The notes under the pieces: generated by a model
What the model was told of the DNA's origin: nothing
Databases searched by the model: none
What the model saw: the letters and a program-made list of their open reading frames with translations, nothing else
In this document: positions 33,745 through 42,694 of the stretch, piece after piece
Layout of the letters: the number at the start of each line of letters is the position of its first letter
Position numbering within the stretch: the first letter of the stretch is position 1
Assembly (NCBI GenBank): GCA_033721235.1
Contig: JAWWAY010000009.1
Coordinates: 1 to 64,000 of the forward strand
Direction: 5' to 3'
From: UBA5078 sp033721235
Lineage (GTDB): Bacteria > Pseudomonadota > Gammaproteobacteria > Pseudomonadales > Pseudohongiellaceae
Length of the DNA: 64,000 bases
Position numbers and translations under genes: made by a program

Positions 33745-35547
33745 TTATTCATGCTCACGAATCACCTGCATAAATTCCGCCCCATATTTCTCCAATTTGC
33801 TCTGCCCAACACCGCTAATTCCTAAGAACTGCTGATCAGTTAGAGGCCGGTAATGCACCATATCCATTAAGCTGGCATCGTGAAAAATGACGTAAGGTGG
33901 CACATCGTGGGAATCGGCAATTTCTTTACGGCAGGCTCGAAGCGCTTCCCACAGGGCTTTATCTGCATCTGCAATTTCCTGCTTAGCGCGAGATTTTCGC
34001 AGGGGTTTGACGCTAGGCTCTTGGGTGTCGACTCTTAAATCTATCGTTTCCTCACCGCGCAGCAGGGCCCTGGATTTTTCGCTCAAATGCAGGCCACCAT
34101 AAGTCGAGTGATCGACTGCTAAATAGCCACGGGCCACCAACTGGCGAAACACCGACCGCCACGCCTTGCTCTCTAATTCTTTGCCTATACCAAAGGTGGA
34201 GACATGGTGATGATCGTTCTGAAAAATGCGATCAGTCTCCTCCCCCCTAAGCACATCGATTAAGTAATTAACGCCAAAACGCTGTCCCGTCCTATACACG
34301 CAAGACAGCGCTTTTCTGGCGACCTGCGTACCGTCAAATGTTTCTACCGGGTTCAAACAGGCGTCACAATTGCCGCATTTATCGACGGACTGCTCTCCAA
34401 AATAATTGAGTAGCGCCATGCGGCGGCAGCTAGTGATCTCACACAAGCCCAGCATGGCATCCAGTTTCGCTCGCTCAACGCGTTTGAAGCGCTCATTGCC
34501 CGCCGATGCATCCATCATCTGGCGCAGCATAATAACGTCTTGCAGACCGTATACCATCCAAGCAGTCGCAGGTTCGCCATCGCGCCCCGCCCTGCCGGTC
34601 TCTTGGTAGTAAGCCTCTAAGCTCTTGGGTAAATCCAAATGCACTATAAACCGCACATCGGGCTTATCGATCCCCATACCAAAGGCGATAGTCGCTACCA
34701 CAACAACACCGTCGTCACGCAAGAACCTCTGCTGATTCTGCTGCCTTAGCTCAGCGCTCAAGCCCGCATGATAGGGCACTGCATCGAAGCCCTGGGATTC
34801 TAACCATTTGGCAGTGTCATCTACCTTCTTCCGCGACATGCAATACACAATTCCAGCATCGTTTTCATGTTCTCTGCGCAAAAAGCGCAGCAGCTGCTGC
34901 CTAGCATTTTGCTTCTGTGTTATACGGTATTGAATATTTGGTCTATCGAAACCACTGACAAAATGAGGCGACTCTACAAGCCCTAAGCGTTCGGCAATTT
35001 CCTTGCGCGTAATTTCATCGGCCGTAGCAGTTAGCGCGATTCGTGGCACCTCAGGAAAATACTGCTCTAATAAACTCAACTGCAGATAATCAGCCCTAAA
35101 ATCGTGCCCCCACTGGGAGACACAGTGTGCTTCATCTATCGCAAACAGCGCTATCTTTATGCTCTGTAGTAAAGAGATGGTCCAGTCCTGGTTTAACCTC
35201 TCCGGTGCGATATAGAGCAAGTCTAAATCACCCTCACGCAGGGCTGTAATGACTTCGCGTTGCTGCTCTGGCGCTAGGGAAGAATTCAGAAAGCTCGCCT
35301 TAACTCCGAGCTCTCGCAAGGCATCTACCTGATCCTGCATTAGCGCTATTAGAGGAGACACAACAATACCCACCCCTTCGCGCAATATAGAAGGAATTTG
35401 GTAACACAAGGACTTACCGCCACCAGTGGGCATCAAGACTAAGCAATTATTGCCAGATAACACCGTCTCGATAATTTCTGCTTGCGGATCTCGAAATGCC
35501 TCGTAGCCGAAGACATTTTTTAGGGTATTTACGGCGGGATTATTCAT
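33745..35547 (-). CDS. recQ: ATP-dependent DNA helicase RecQ
   Basis: The 600-residue protein is a complete RecQ. The helicase core has MPTGGGKSLCYQ (Walker A), AIDEAHCVSQWGHDFR (DEAH and aromatic loop) and QETGRAGRDGEP (motif VI). The RQC zinc cysteines are in CEITSCRR and CGNCDAC. An HRDC domain fills the C-terminus (about 520-600). RecQ acts in recombination and replication-fork repair. Its length matches E. coli RecQ (609). No LexA box was recognised upstream. Confidence 0.96.
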   Translation of the reverse strand: MNNPAVNTLKNVFGYEAFRDPQAEIIETVLSGNNCLVLMPTGGGKSLCYQIPSILREGVGIVVSPLIALMQDQVDALRELGVKASFLNSSLAPEQQREVITALREGDLDLLYIAPERLNQDWTISLLQSIKIALFAIDEAHCVSQWGHDFRADYLQLSLLEQYFPEVPRIALTATADEITRKEIAERLGLVESPHFVSGFDRPNIQYRITQKQNARQQLLRFLRREHENDAGIVYCMSRKKVDDTAKWLESQGFDAVPYHAGLSAELRQQNQQRFLRDDGVVVVATIAFGMGIDKPDVRFIVHLDLPKSLEAYYQETGRAGRDGEPATAWMVYGLQDVIMLRQMMDASAGNERFKRVERAKLDAMLGLCEITSCRRMALLNYFGEQSVDKCGNCDACLNPVETFDGTQVARKALSCVYRTGQRFGVNYLIDVLRGEETDRIFQNDHHHVSTFGIGKELESKAWRSVFRQLVARGYLAVDHSTYGGLHLSEKSRALLRGEETIDLRVDTQEPSVKPLRKSRAKQEIADADKALWEALRACRKEIADSHDVPPYVIFHDASLMDMVHYRPLTDQQFLGISGVGQSKLEKYGAEFMQVIREHE

Positions 35548-35649
35548 CGGCGGCGATTATGACAGGTTTTCAGGGCAAAAACCTCGTAGCACCGACTGTT
35601 TTTTAAGCCCGGCGCACTGGCGATCGCTCAGCGCACCGCAGCGCAAAAA

Positions 35650-36504
35650 TTAATTCAACAGTTCTTTGTAGCGAGCGAGGGCAGCTTTTAGTTTAGCCGC
35701 ATTATCGGGTCCCATACGCAATAGCTGTTTCTCCACGGCGTTCATGCTCTCGATCTCGGCATCGGCATACACATACATAACCTTAGGCTTCACCAACTGG
35801 TAGGGGCCTGGCGCGGTCCGAGCATTAATGACCGTATCGATAGCGCCAAGCATGGCATTATCAAAATCTCGATTCCTATAACCTATCTCCGCATAGGCCT
35901 CTTGCAATAGGGGCTTAGCCAGCTCATACAAGGCCATAGCGGCCTGAGGGTCAACCGCAACTAGTGTGGAGACCATAGCGTCATAGCGTTTGAAAGAGCC
36001 AGCTTCCATTTCATACAAATTATCGTCTATCTCGCGCACGGCCATGGACTGAGACAGCCGCTTTATTGGGTAGTCGAGTTGAGGCAAGGAGCCTTGAGAA
36101 ACATTCTCTACGAACACCACGAACTGACGAGCAATTTGCTCGGCATTTACAACTTCCAACAGCCGGGAACCTAGTTCAAACGATGCTAACTGTTCCAGCA
36201 AGAAACTATCACTCTCATTAAGGCTAGGAAGCGGAATAGCTTCTACCACTTCCTCTACAGGCTCCGGCTCAGGTTCGGGCGCTATTTCCACTGGAGGCTC
36301 CACTGGTGTGGGCTGCGCAGCGACCGGCACTTCGGGCTGAGGCGCGATGGTGCGCTCTACCGGCTCGGGTGCTTTCGGAATAGGTTGTTCCAACTCTACG
36401 GTGCGGGTACCTTCTGGGCTCTCAAATGTCGCCGCCAGATACACCAGAAACAGCAGGCCAACTACGGTGATCGCCGCAATAATTGCCAAACTCTTTTTAG
36501 TCAT
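35650..36504 (-). CDS. DUF3014 family inner-membrane protein
   Basis: The 284-residue protein has an N-terminal TM (SLAIIAAITVVGLLFLVYLAA), a Pro/Glu-rich linker (residues about 30-90, with EPEPEPVEE), and a C-terminal helical domain starting LPSLNESDSFLLEQL. That start, together with FVVFVENVSQGSLPQ and RMGPDNAAKLKAAL, fits DUF3014, an uncharacterised family. The linker probably spans peptidoglycan. It lies 102 bp upstream of recQ on the same strand. Confidence 0.85.
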   Translation of the reverse strand: MTKKSLAIIAAITVVGLLFLVYLAATFESPEGTRTVELEQPIPKAPEPVERTIAPQPEVPVAAQPTPVEPPVEIAPEPEPEPVEEVVEAIPLPSLNESDSFLLEQLASFELGSRLLEVVNAEQIARQFVVFVENVSQGSLPQLDYPIKRLSQSMAVREIDDNLYEMEAGSFKRYDAMVSTLVAVDPQAAMALYELAKPLLQEAYAEIGYRNRDFDNAMLGAIDTVINARTAPGPYQLVKPKVMYVYADAEIESMNAVEKQLLRMGPDNAAKLKAALARYKELLN

Positions 36505-36746
36505 TTACAACACCGCCTTTATCATCAGTTTTAAGTATTTCCGGCCCTAAATATAGGGGAGATTATTCTTGCACAGCCCCACAGGCGCAGCAAGCGAGAT
36601 CCCCTGTATATAGGCGATTGCCTATGTATTGCCACTATTCCACCACAATTATGTGACACATTGTTGCCATTGGGCGGTTCTAGATATTGGCAAGCCATAT
36701 CCTCAGCGCTAGTATAGAGCCTTAACACTTGAACGAGAGCCCGATC

Positions 36747-37340
36747 ATGGTCCTAGCAAGTAGAGTTGCACTATTATCGATTCTTGCCTGCATCAGCAGT
36801 ATTGCCAATGCCGAGCTCAAGCTGAACGTCGACTATAAGTTCTACAGCATAAGCCCTCACCATGAGTCTGAGATAATACAAGAGCTCAACAGCAAGTCGC
36901 CCATTCGCAAGGAAGGGCGTGTTGCCCACGGCATTACTCGCGTAAATCTACAATGGCGTCCCGTCATGCTCCCACGCTCTCAAGCTTGCGAGCTTACCGG
37001 TATCGAAGCGCAATTATCATTGCTCTATACCTTGCCTCAACTAGAGCTCAGCACTCCAAACTCAGAGCTAAAAACAGCCTTCGATACAAGTTATGAAGTG
37101 CTACACACCCACGAACTGGGTCACGGCGAGTTAGCTATTCAGGCAGCCAAGGCGATAGAGTCACAATTGGTCGGCATGACTCACAGCGAAGGCTGCGCGG
37201 CACTGGAACAGCAAGCCATTGCAACAGCCAAGCAAATCTATGCTCATTATAAGAAAATGGAATTAGAGTACGACAAGCTCACCGACCATGGTCGCCAGCA
37301 AAGCGCCGTAGACACTCCTATCCCTGCACCTAACAGCTAA
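36747..37340 (+). CDS. Secreted DUF922 putative zinc protease
   Basis: The ATG at 36747 gives 197 residues after GAGAG. A signal peptide (VALLSILACISSIANA) leads to a domain with VNLQWRPVMLP and the metal site HTHELGHGELA (HELGH is an HExxH). DUF922 proteins are secreted, Zn-dependent protease candidates. One conserved cysteine pair (about CEL and GCAAL) may form a disulfide. The gene is alone, with 400 bp separating it from the DUF3014 gene start; the 240 bp between them hold no other gene. Confidence 0.85.
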   Translation: MVLASRVALLSILACISSIANAELKLNVDYKFYSISPHHESEIIQELNSKSPIRKEGRVAHGITRVNLQWRPVMLPRSQACELTGIEAQLSLLYTLPQLELSTPNSELKTAFDTSYEVLHTHELGHGELAIQAAKAIESQLVGMTHSEGCAALEQQAIATAKQIYAHYKKMELEYDKLTDHGRQQSAVDTPIPAPNS

Positions 37341-37355
37341 GGCCTAGCAGGAAGA

Positions 37356-37931
37356 TTAAGACGTTCCCCAACCGTCAAACCCCAACAGCACCGCCAAACC
37401 TAGGCCAATAAACATAAGTGCGGCTATAGAGTGAACCAGGCGTACAGATACGAGCCCCGTTGCTCGGTCACCCAAAATAACAGCGGGCACATTTGCTAAC
37501 ATCATACCGAGCGTCGTGCCCATGACAACGGCCACAAGAGACTGATAATGGGCCGCTAAGGCTATGGTTGCGATCTGAGTTTTATCGCCAATCTCGGCCA
37601 GAAAAAACGCAACAAAAGTCGCTAAAAACACCCCCCAGTCAGCATGCTCGACGGTTTCCTCCTCCAGCTTATCAGGCACCAATATCCACAGCCCCATCCC
37701 TATGAAGGATGCGCCGACGAGGTACTTCAGGGTTTGCGGTGAGACTAGCTCGCTCAACCACTCGCCTAGCAACGCGGCAACACCATGGTTAGCGATGGTG
37801 GCTAGTAAAATAGCCCAAATGATAGGCCAGGGGCGGCGAAACCTAGCCGCCAGAACAAACGCTAATAACTGAGTCTTGTCACCAATCTCGGCTAGCGCCA
37901 CGGCGCCGCTAGACCAAATAAATGCTTCCAT
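37356..37931 (-). CDS. TMEM165/GDT1 (UPF0016) family cation transporter
   Basis: The 191-residue membrane protein has six TM segments in two homologous halves. Each half carries the family signature: AEIGDKTQLLAFVLAARF near residue 14 and AEIGDKTQIATIALAAHY near residue 112. Bacterial members export manganese or exchange Ca2+/Mn2+ for protons. It is monocistronic and sits after the DUF922 gene in convergent orientation. Confidence 0.93.
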   Translation of the reverse strand: MEAFIWSSGAVALAEIGDKTQLLAFVLAARFRRPWPIIWAILLATIANHGVAALLGEWLSELVSPQTLKYLVGASFIGMGLWILVPDKLEEETVEHADWGVFLATFVAFFLAEIGDKTQIATIALAAHYQSLVAVVMGTTLGMMLANVPAVILGDRATGLVSVRLVHSIAALMFIGLGLAVLLGFDGWGTS

Positions 37932-37961
37932 TAAATCCTATATGCTCTGGTAGTTAAGTGC

Positions 37962-39011
37962 TTAAAAACGCGAAGATCGCAGCGAGCGCTTTAGCTCCTG
38001 TTCAAGCTCCAATAATTCGGTAATTGTATCAGCTATTGCACTGCCGTCGCTCATTTGCGTTTCAGGCGCTACCGTTTGCAACTCACGCAAAGCATCGAGT
38101 GTATAGGCATATTGACGCTCGGCTCTCTCAATCACATGAGTCGCATTGCGAATGATGTTCTGTTGTTCTAAAAAACGTGGGTTTTCTACTGGCTGCTCAT
38201 AGCAAACCCGAACAAGCTCACCGTCGGCAGTTGCTTGGTTCTGACAGACGGTCCTATAGACATATTGAGGCTCAGTAAATAGAGTCTGTGAATTCACCGC
38301 TTTAATTCGAGACTCGATTTCTTGAACTCGAGAAAGCGCTAGCTGATGCAGCAAATCGGCCTTTGTGCTGTCGGAGTAAGACGCCCCATACAGAGCATCA
38401 ATCGCACTGCGATAAGAGTGCCTACCCTCCTCTGGCAAGAGCGACTCTAGTATTAGGTCTTGCAATTGCTGTAGCTCAGACAACTCGGCGAGCTCGCGGA
38501 GCGAAATTTCAGGGTTATCGATAGCATCTAGCTTCCACTGGGTAAAATCTACTACCGCTCGCGCAAACTCCTCGCTCTCCACATCGAGTAGACGCCGCTG
38601 CAAATGCATACGCAGCTGCATGCGATCATCAGCCGCCTCCCAATCACCAGCCCCCGAAAGCGATTCGACCAAGGGGGGTAATACTCTCAACTGTTCCGCA
38701 CTTTGAAGGCCCGCGGATATTCGGCTGACATTTAAGGCACGCTCAAATAGCTGTGCGGCCTGTTCAAAATTCTCATTTTCTAAAGCAAGACGGCCGGCAC
38801 TTTCCAGCAGCTCTACCAATTGCGGGTCATAGGGACCATTTTGACTTTCAATGTCTGCGATGGCCAACAAGAGGGCATTCTCTTGTTCAGCCAAATCATA
38901 AATTGATTGAGTGTCGGCGCTTTCTTGGGCAGCAACTAAGCTATAGCTGACAGCAAGCGAAAGTAGCCATATACAACGAAAGAAGAATTGAGGACGCTTT
39001 AGCCGTTTCAT
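37962..39011 (-). CDS. Secreted TPR-like protein
   Basis: The 349-residue protein has a signal peptide (CIWLLSLAVSYSLVAAQ). Mature residues are almost all helical. A TPR-like repeat is visible near 72-108 (LLESAGRLALENENFEQAAQ, LFERALNVSR). A second part contains two cysteines (TVCQNQ, VRVCYEQ), possibly a disulfide. TPR proteins bind partners, but none is suggested by the context. The 31-bp gap to the GDT1 gene suggests co-transcription with it. Confidence 0.8.
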   Translation of the reverse strand: MKRLKRPQFFFRCIWLLSLAVSYSLVAAQESADTQSIYDLAEQENALLLAIADIESQNGPYDPQLVELLESAGRLALENENFEQAAQLFERALNVSRISAGLQSAEQLRVLPPLVESLSGAGDWEAADDRMQLRMHLQRRLLDVESEEFARAVVDFTQWKLDAIDNPEISLRELAELSELQQLQDLILESLLPEEGRHSYRSAIDALYGASYSDSTKADLLHQLALSRVQEIESRIKAVNSQTLFTEPQYVYRTVCQNQATADGELVRVCYEQPVENPRFLEQQNIIRNATHVIERAERQYAYTLDALRELQTVAPETQMSDGSAIADTITELLELEQELKRSLRSSRF

Positions 39012-39146
39012 AGTAATGAAAGCGCGTGAGCGCTGTGTTTTATTGACTCCAATAGAGACCGCGGGTCACACTAGGTGCTATCCCCCACTAGACGAACACC
39101 CTAGATAATAAAACACTAACCAGGGGGTCGACGCAAGGAGTCTATA

Positions 39147-39794
39147 ATGAAAACTATCTTTTTAGCGGCATCTGTCTTGGCGCTTACTTGCTGCACCGCG
39201 GGAACGGGTATGCAGGGTAAGGAAATGAGCTTTTTTATTACCAGTGTCGGGTCCGGCGATGGCGCCAACCTAGGCGGTCTGGCTGGCGCAGACGCACACT
39301 GCGCTGCTCTAGCGGCGGATGCTGGCTCGCAAGGCAAGACATGGCGCGCCTACCTAAGCACACAAACCTCCAATGGCATGCGTGACATCAACGCCCGAGA
39401 CCGCATTGGTTCTGGGCCTTGGTATAACGCCAAAGGTGTTATGATCGCCGCGAATCTAGAACAACTTCATAGCGAAGCTGCCATGACTGGCAAAGAAAAC
39501 TCACTCGATGAGAATGGCAATAGAGTGAATGGCCGCGGGGATTCTCCCAATCAGCACGATATCCTCACAGGGTCAAACCTCGATGGCACGGCCTTTAATG
39601 ATGGCAGCAACCACACTTGCAATAACTGGACGAGCAATGACGCCGGTACCGCCCAAGTAGGGCATTTTGACCGAGTAGGCGGTGGCGCCAACCCTACGTC
39701 TTGGAATAGTGCTCACGGCTCTCGCGGTTGTAGCCAGCAGGACCTGATAGGCACTGGCGGTAATGGTTATTTCTATTGCTTTGCCACCAACTAA
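39147..39794 (+). CDS. Lectin-like lipoprotein
   Basis: The 215-residue protein follows AAGGAGTCTATA. The N-terminus (FLAASVLALTCCTAG) ends in a lipobox-like LTCC. The domain starts SFFITSVGSGDGANLGGLAG and has ADAHCAALAADAG, GKTWRAYLST, and a C-terminal GCSQQDLIGTGGNGYFYCFA. This pattern is the C-type-lectin-like (collagen-binding/DUF1554-type) fold seen in many marine lipoproteins. Cysteines could pair as in lectin folds. Substrate unknown. The stop is followed by the inverted repeats upstream of cbpA. Confidence 0.75.
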   Translation: MKTIFLAASVLALTCCTAGTGMQGKEMSFFITSVGSGDGANLGGLAGADAHCAALAADAGSQGKTWRAYLSTQTSNGMRDINARDRIGSGPWYNAKGVMIAANLEQLHSEAAMTGKENSLDENGNRVNGRGDSPNQHDILTGSNLDGTAFNDGSNHTCNNWTSNDAGTAQVGHFDRVGGGANPTSWNSAHGSRGCSQQDLIGTGGNGYFYCFATN

Positions 39795-39851
39795 GCGCAA
39801 CAATTAGTTCATTAGCACCGTGGCAATTTGCGCTAACGCTGCTAATGAACT
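39795..39851 (+). promoter_or_regulatory. Overlapping inverted repeats (mutually exclusive stems) upstream of cbpA
   Basis: AGTTCATTAGCA (39806-39817) and TGCTAATGAACT (39840-39851) are perfect 12-bp arms with a 22-base loop. GCGCAA (39795-39800) is also complementary to TTGCGC (39828-39833), and this second stem would interlock with the first. The element sits between the lipoprotein stop and cbpA. It could be a terminator of the former (a run of seven T follows 20 bases later) or a control element of the latter. Confidence 0.55.
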
Positions 39852-39899
39852 TGCCTTGTCGCCCACCATTGTTTTTTTCTTGTGCTCAGAGAGTAAAAA

Positions 39900-40823
39900 G
39901 TGGAATTTAAAGATTACTACAAAGTGCTTGGCGTTGATGACAGCGCAGATACTAAGGCTATAAAGACGGCCTATCGCAGGCTGGCTCGCAAATATCACCC
40001 CGATGTTAGCAAGGAGGCTGATGCGGAGGCCAAGTTCAAAGAACTCTCGGAAGCCTACGAGGTTCTGTCCGATAAAACCAAAAGAGCCGAATATGACCAG
40101 TTGAAAAAATACGGTCAGGCAGGCCAATCCTTCACCCCGCCCCCAGACTGGAACGCCGGCAAACACTCTTTCAACGCCGAGGGAGCCGAAGACTTCTCTG
40201 ACTTTTTTGCCAATATTTTTGGCGGCGCTGGGGGGCATTCGCAACATAGAAGAAGACGTGCCTCTCGTGGCAGAGATATAGAAGTTGAGATGGCGCTTTT
40301 CCTTGAAGACACACTCTCTGATGAGCCACGCACCATCGAATACTCTATCCCAGACCCAAACACTGGGCAAAACAAGAAAAAGACTCTCAAGATCAAGATC
40401 CCCAAAGGGGTGGCCGATGGCGAGCGAATTCGCCTAAAAGGTCAAGGGGAGCCGAGCATCGGGGACGCCGCTCCAGGCGACCTCTATATACGCATATCCT
40501 TTGCGCCGCACCCCAAGTTCGATGTAGACGGACACAATTTAATTCTTATCGTCCCTGTAGCCCCTTGGGAGGCAGCACTAGGGGCTAAGATTGTCATTCC
40601 CACACTGGAAGGAAAGATCAGTCTTAATATTCCGGCCAAGAGCCAAGCCGGACAAAAGCTAAGAGTCAAAGGCAAGGGCTTGAGAAAAAAATCGGGCCAA
40701 GGCGATCTCTTCGCTACCTTGAAAGTTCAAATGCCAAAAGATTATTCGGAACAAGATCTAGAGCTATGGCAAAAATTAGCAAAACAGTCCGAATTCAACC
40801 CTCGCGCCCAGTGGGAGAAATAA
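39900..40823 (+). CDS. cbpA: Curved DNA-binding protein / DnaJ-class co-chaperone CbpA
   Basis: The 307-residue protein starts at GTG. Residues 5-70 are a J domain (DYYKVLGVDDSAD, KYHPDVSKEAD with HPD) and lack the zinc-binding repeats of DnaJ. A Gly/Phe-rich part (FFANIFGGAGG) and the two C-terminal substrate-binding domains (LKIKIPKGVADGERIRLKG, VAPWEAALGAKI) follow, matching CbpA. It cooperates with DnaK and binds DNA. cbpM starts one base after its stop, so the pair is translationally linked. Confidence 0.93.
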   Translation: MEFKDYYKVLGVDDSADTKAIKTAYRRLARKYHPDVSKEADAEAKFKELSEAYEVLSDKTKRAEYDQLKKYGQAGQSFTPPPDWNAGKHSFNAEGAEDFSDFFANIFGGAGGHSQHRRRRASRGRDIEVEMALFLEDTLSDEPRTIEYSIPDPNTGQNKKKTLKIKIPKGVADGERIRLKGQGEPSIGDAAPGDLYIRISFAPHPKFDVDGHNLILIVPVAPWEAALGAKIVIPTLEGKISLNIPAKSQAGQKLRVKGKGLRKKSGQGDLFATLKVQMPKDYSEQDLELWQKLAKQSEFNPRAQWEK

Positions 40824-40824
40824 G

Positions 40825-41130
40825 ATGCAAATCGACTATTCCATCAGCATTGACTTGACCAGCACTTGCGAAGCCACTGGCTTGGAAACCACCGAGCTCA
40901 TTGAGATCGTAAGCCATGGAATCATCGAACCAGAAGGGAGTTGCCCTGAGGAGTGGGTCTTCGATATCGATATGCTGGCAACCGCCAAGCGTGCAATTAG
41001 ATTACAAAGAGATCTGCACTTAGATTGGGCCGCCGTAGGTTTAGCCATAGACCTCATTCAGGAGCGCGACAAACTCGCCGACGAAAACGCCATATTGCGC
41101 GCACAATTGCAGCGCCTTATGCAAGAGTAA
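40825..41130 (+). CDS. cbpM: Chaperone modulator CbpM
   Basis: The 101-residue protein has a MerR-like helical pattern: LTSTCEATGLETTELIEIVS, HGIIEPEG, W(V)FDIDMLATAKRAIRLQRDL, then a leucine-rich helix. It fits CbpM, which binds the J domain of CbpA and blocks its activity. Position immediately after cbpA supports the call. Confidence 0.88.
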   Translation: MQIDYSISIDLTSTCEATGLETTELIEIVSHGIIEPEGSCPEEWVFDIDMLATAKRAIRLQRDLHLDWAAVGLAIDLIQERDKLADENAILRAQLQRLMQE

Positions 41131-41139
41131 GTACAGCGA

Positions 41140-41604
41140 ATGAGTATAGAGATAGAACGAAAATTCTTGGTCGATGAGCACAAGCTTCCCGCACTGGGTA
41201 AAGGCAAAACTATTTGCCAAGGCTATATTCCAACACAAAATAACAGCACCGTGAGAATACGCATTCAAGATGAGGATGCCTTTCTCACTATTAAGGGGCC
41301 TAGCAAAGGCATTAGTCGCAGCGAGTTCGAGTACGCTATTCCGCTTGCTCACGCAAAAGCCCTGCTCGAAGAACTTTGCTCGGACAATACCATTCAGAAG
41401 AAACGCTATGAAATCCCCCACGAAGGGCTTGTGTGGGAATTGGACATTTTCGCGGGCACCAACGCAGGCTTAATTGTCGCCGAGGTAGAGCTAGAAAGTG
41501 AACACCAAGCATTTAACAAGCCTAGCTGGGTGGGCAAAGAGGTCAGTGGCGACTTCAGATACGCCAACTCCTCGCTGATCGATGCCCCCTATTCCACCTG
41601 GTAA
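41140..41604 (+). CDS. CYTH domain protein (inorganic triphosphatase-like)
   Basis: The 154-residue protein opens with IEIERKFLV, the ExExK signature of CYTH enzymes, and has VRIRIQDEDAFLTIKGPSKG and WELDIFAG(T)NAG further on, giving the alternating charged residues of the tunnel fold. Short stand-alone bacterial members hydrolyse inorganic tripolyphosphate. The start lies 9 bp after cbpM, so it may be transcribed with cbpAM. Pairing with a phosphate-regulated gene downstream may be coincidence. Confidence 0.88.
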   Translation: MSIEIERKFLVDEHKLPALGKGKTICQGYIPTQNNSTVRIRIQDEDAFLTIKGPSKGISRSEFEYAIPLAHAKALLEELCSDNTIQKKRYEIPHEGLVWELDIFAGTNAGLIVAEVELESEHQAFNKPSWVGKEVSGDFRYANSSLIDAPYSTW

Positions 41605-41629
41605 AATACCCTCCCTCCCAGACTAGTGC

Positions 41630-41669
41630 TTGTCATAAAACCGACACAGCCGCTTCACATTACTGTCAC
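41630..41669 (+). promoter_or_regulatory. Tandem Pho box (PhoB-binding array) upstream of the PlcP-like gene
   Basis: Four 7-mers are spaced exactly 11 bp apart: TTGTCAT (41630), CCGACAC (41641), GCTTCAC (41652) and CTGTCAC (41663). The PhoB consensus is two CTGTCAT-type repeats 11 bp apart with an A/T-rich 4-bp spacer. The first two units match the 18-bp consensus at about 15 positions (spacer AAAA). The last is perfect. A possible -10 (TATCGT at 41680-41685) lies at the expected distance. Confidence 0.65.
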
Positions 41670-41716
41670 TCATACTCCTTATCGTATGGCGAAATAATCG
41701 TTACGAGGAAGGAAAT

Positions 41717-42544
41717 ATGGGAAGCACAAGCGCGATGCCACCTAAACTAAAAATTAAGAAACGCTATCGCAGTATCTTCATCTCTGATGTGCATTTGGGT
41801 TTCAAGTCATGCCAAGCGGAGTTTCTTCTGGACTTTCTAAGCCGTACAGAATCGGAGTATCTTTATCTAGTAGGAGATATTTTTGATGGCTGGGAGATGC
41901 AGAAAAAAACGTTCTGGCCTAACTCTCACCAAAAGGTCGTGAATAAAATTTTAAAGAAAGCGGCCAAGGGAACTCGCGTCATCTATACACCGGGCAACCA
42001 TGACGAAAGTGCACGCCATTACTGCGGTCATACCTTCGATAATATCGAAGTAAAAGACACCGCTATTCACGAGACCGCCGATGGCAGAAAACTACTTGTC
42101 TTACACGGGGACCAGTTTGACACTGTCGTACAGTGCAGCCCATTCATATCACGCATTGGCAGCTCCATGTATGGCCACCTGTTGCTTATCAATAGAACCA
42201 TTAACTGGATGCGGCGCTGCGTCGGCTTACCCTACTGGTCAATAGCCGCACACTTGAAAGGTAAGGTCAAAAATGTGATTAGCTACATCGGCCGCTTCGA
42301 GGAAGCCGTGGTGAATTCGGCCCACACCCAAAATGTACAGGGTGTTGTTTGTGGCCATATCCATCATGCAGAAATGGCAATGTTTGGCGACATTTTGTAC
42401 TGCAACACGGGAGACTGGGTGGAGAGCTGCACGGCCATGGTCGAGTCCAACGATGGCAAGTTAGAGATTCTGCGTTGGACGGAAAGCGGCGAAAAGCTCA
42501 AAGCAGACGCGGCAAGTGAAACGCCTAGCCTAAGCGCCGCCTAA
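41717..42544 (+). CDS. PlcP-like metallophosphoesterase (calcineurin fold, COG2908)
   Basis: The 275-residue enzyme has the full dimetal site: FISDVHLG (D, H), LVGDIFDGWE (D), YTPGNHDE (N, H), VLHGDQFD (H) and VVCGHIHHA (H). LpxH enzymes share this set. The downstream motifs LPYWSIAAHLKGKVKN, YIGRFEEAV and NTGDWVESCTA match the COG2908 group that includes PlcP, the phospholipase C used to replace phospholipids when phosphate is short. A GAGGAAGGAAAT ribosome site and a Pho box precede it. LpxH annotation is the alternative, but the box favours PlcP. No glycosyltransferase partner is adjacent. Confidence 0.8.
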   Translation: MGSTSAMPPKLKIKKRYRSIFISDVHLGFKSCQAEFLLDFLSRTESEYLYLVGDIFDGWEMQKKTFWPNSHQKVVNKILKKAAKGTRVIYTPGNHDESARHYCGHTFDNIEVKDTAIHETADGRKLLVLHGDQFDTVVQCSPFISRIGSSMYGHLLLINRTINWMRRCVGLPYWSIAAHLKGKVKNVISYIGRFEEAVVNSAHTQNVQGVVCGHIHHAEMAMFGDILYCNTGDWVESCTAMVESNDGKLEILRWTESGEKLKADAASETPSLSAA

Positions 42545-42694
42545 TAGCGCTAAGCACTTGATCTCAAAGCGGCAGTATTAGCCGTGGCCTTTGATTCAAT
42601 TTGTCACATAATGTTCTGTTGCAACTAGCACTGTTGCGTATACTGTCTACATGCACTAAGTTTGCTTCATCATAACGACAATGAGAATAATAGA

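Noticed and set aside
36531..36728. 65-codon minus-strand frame upstream of the DUF3014 gene
   Set aside because: No ribosome site, no recognisable sequence, and it overlaps two promoter regions.
42600..42694. A second Pho-like site (TTGTCACATAA) upstream of the propeller gene
   Set aside because: Only one good 7-mer; the repeat 11 bp on does not match.
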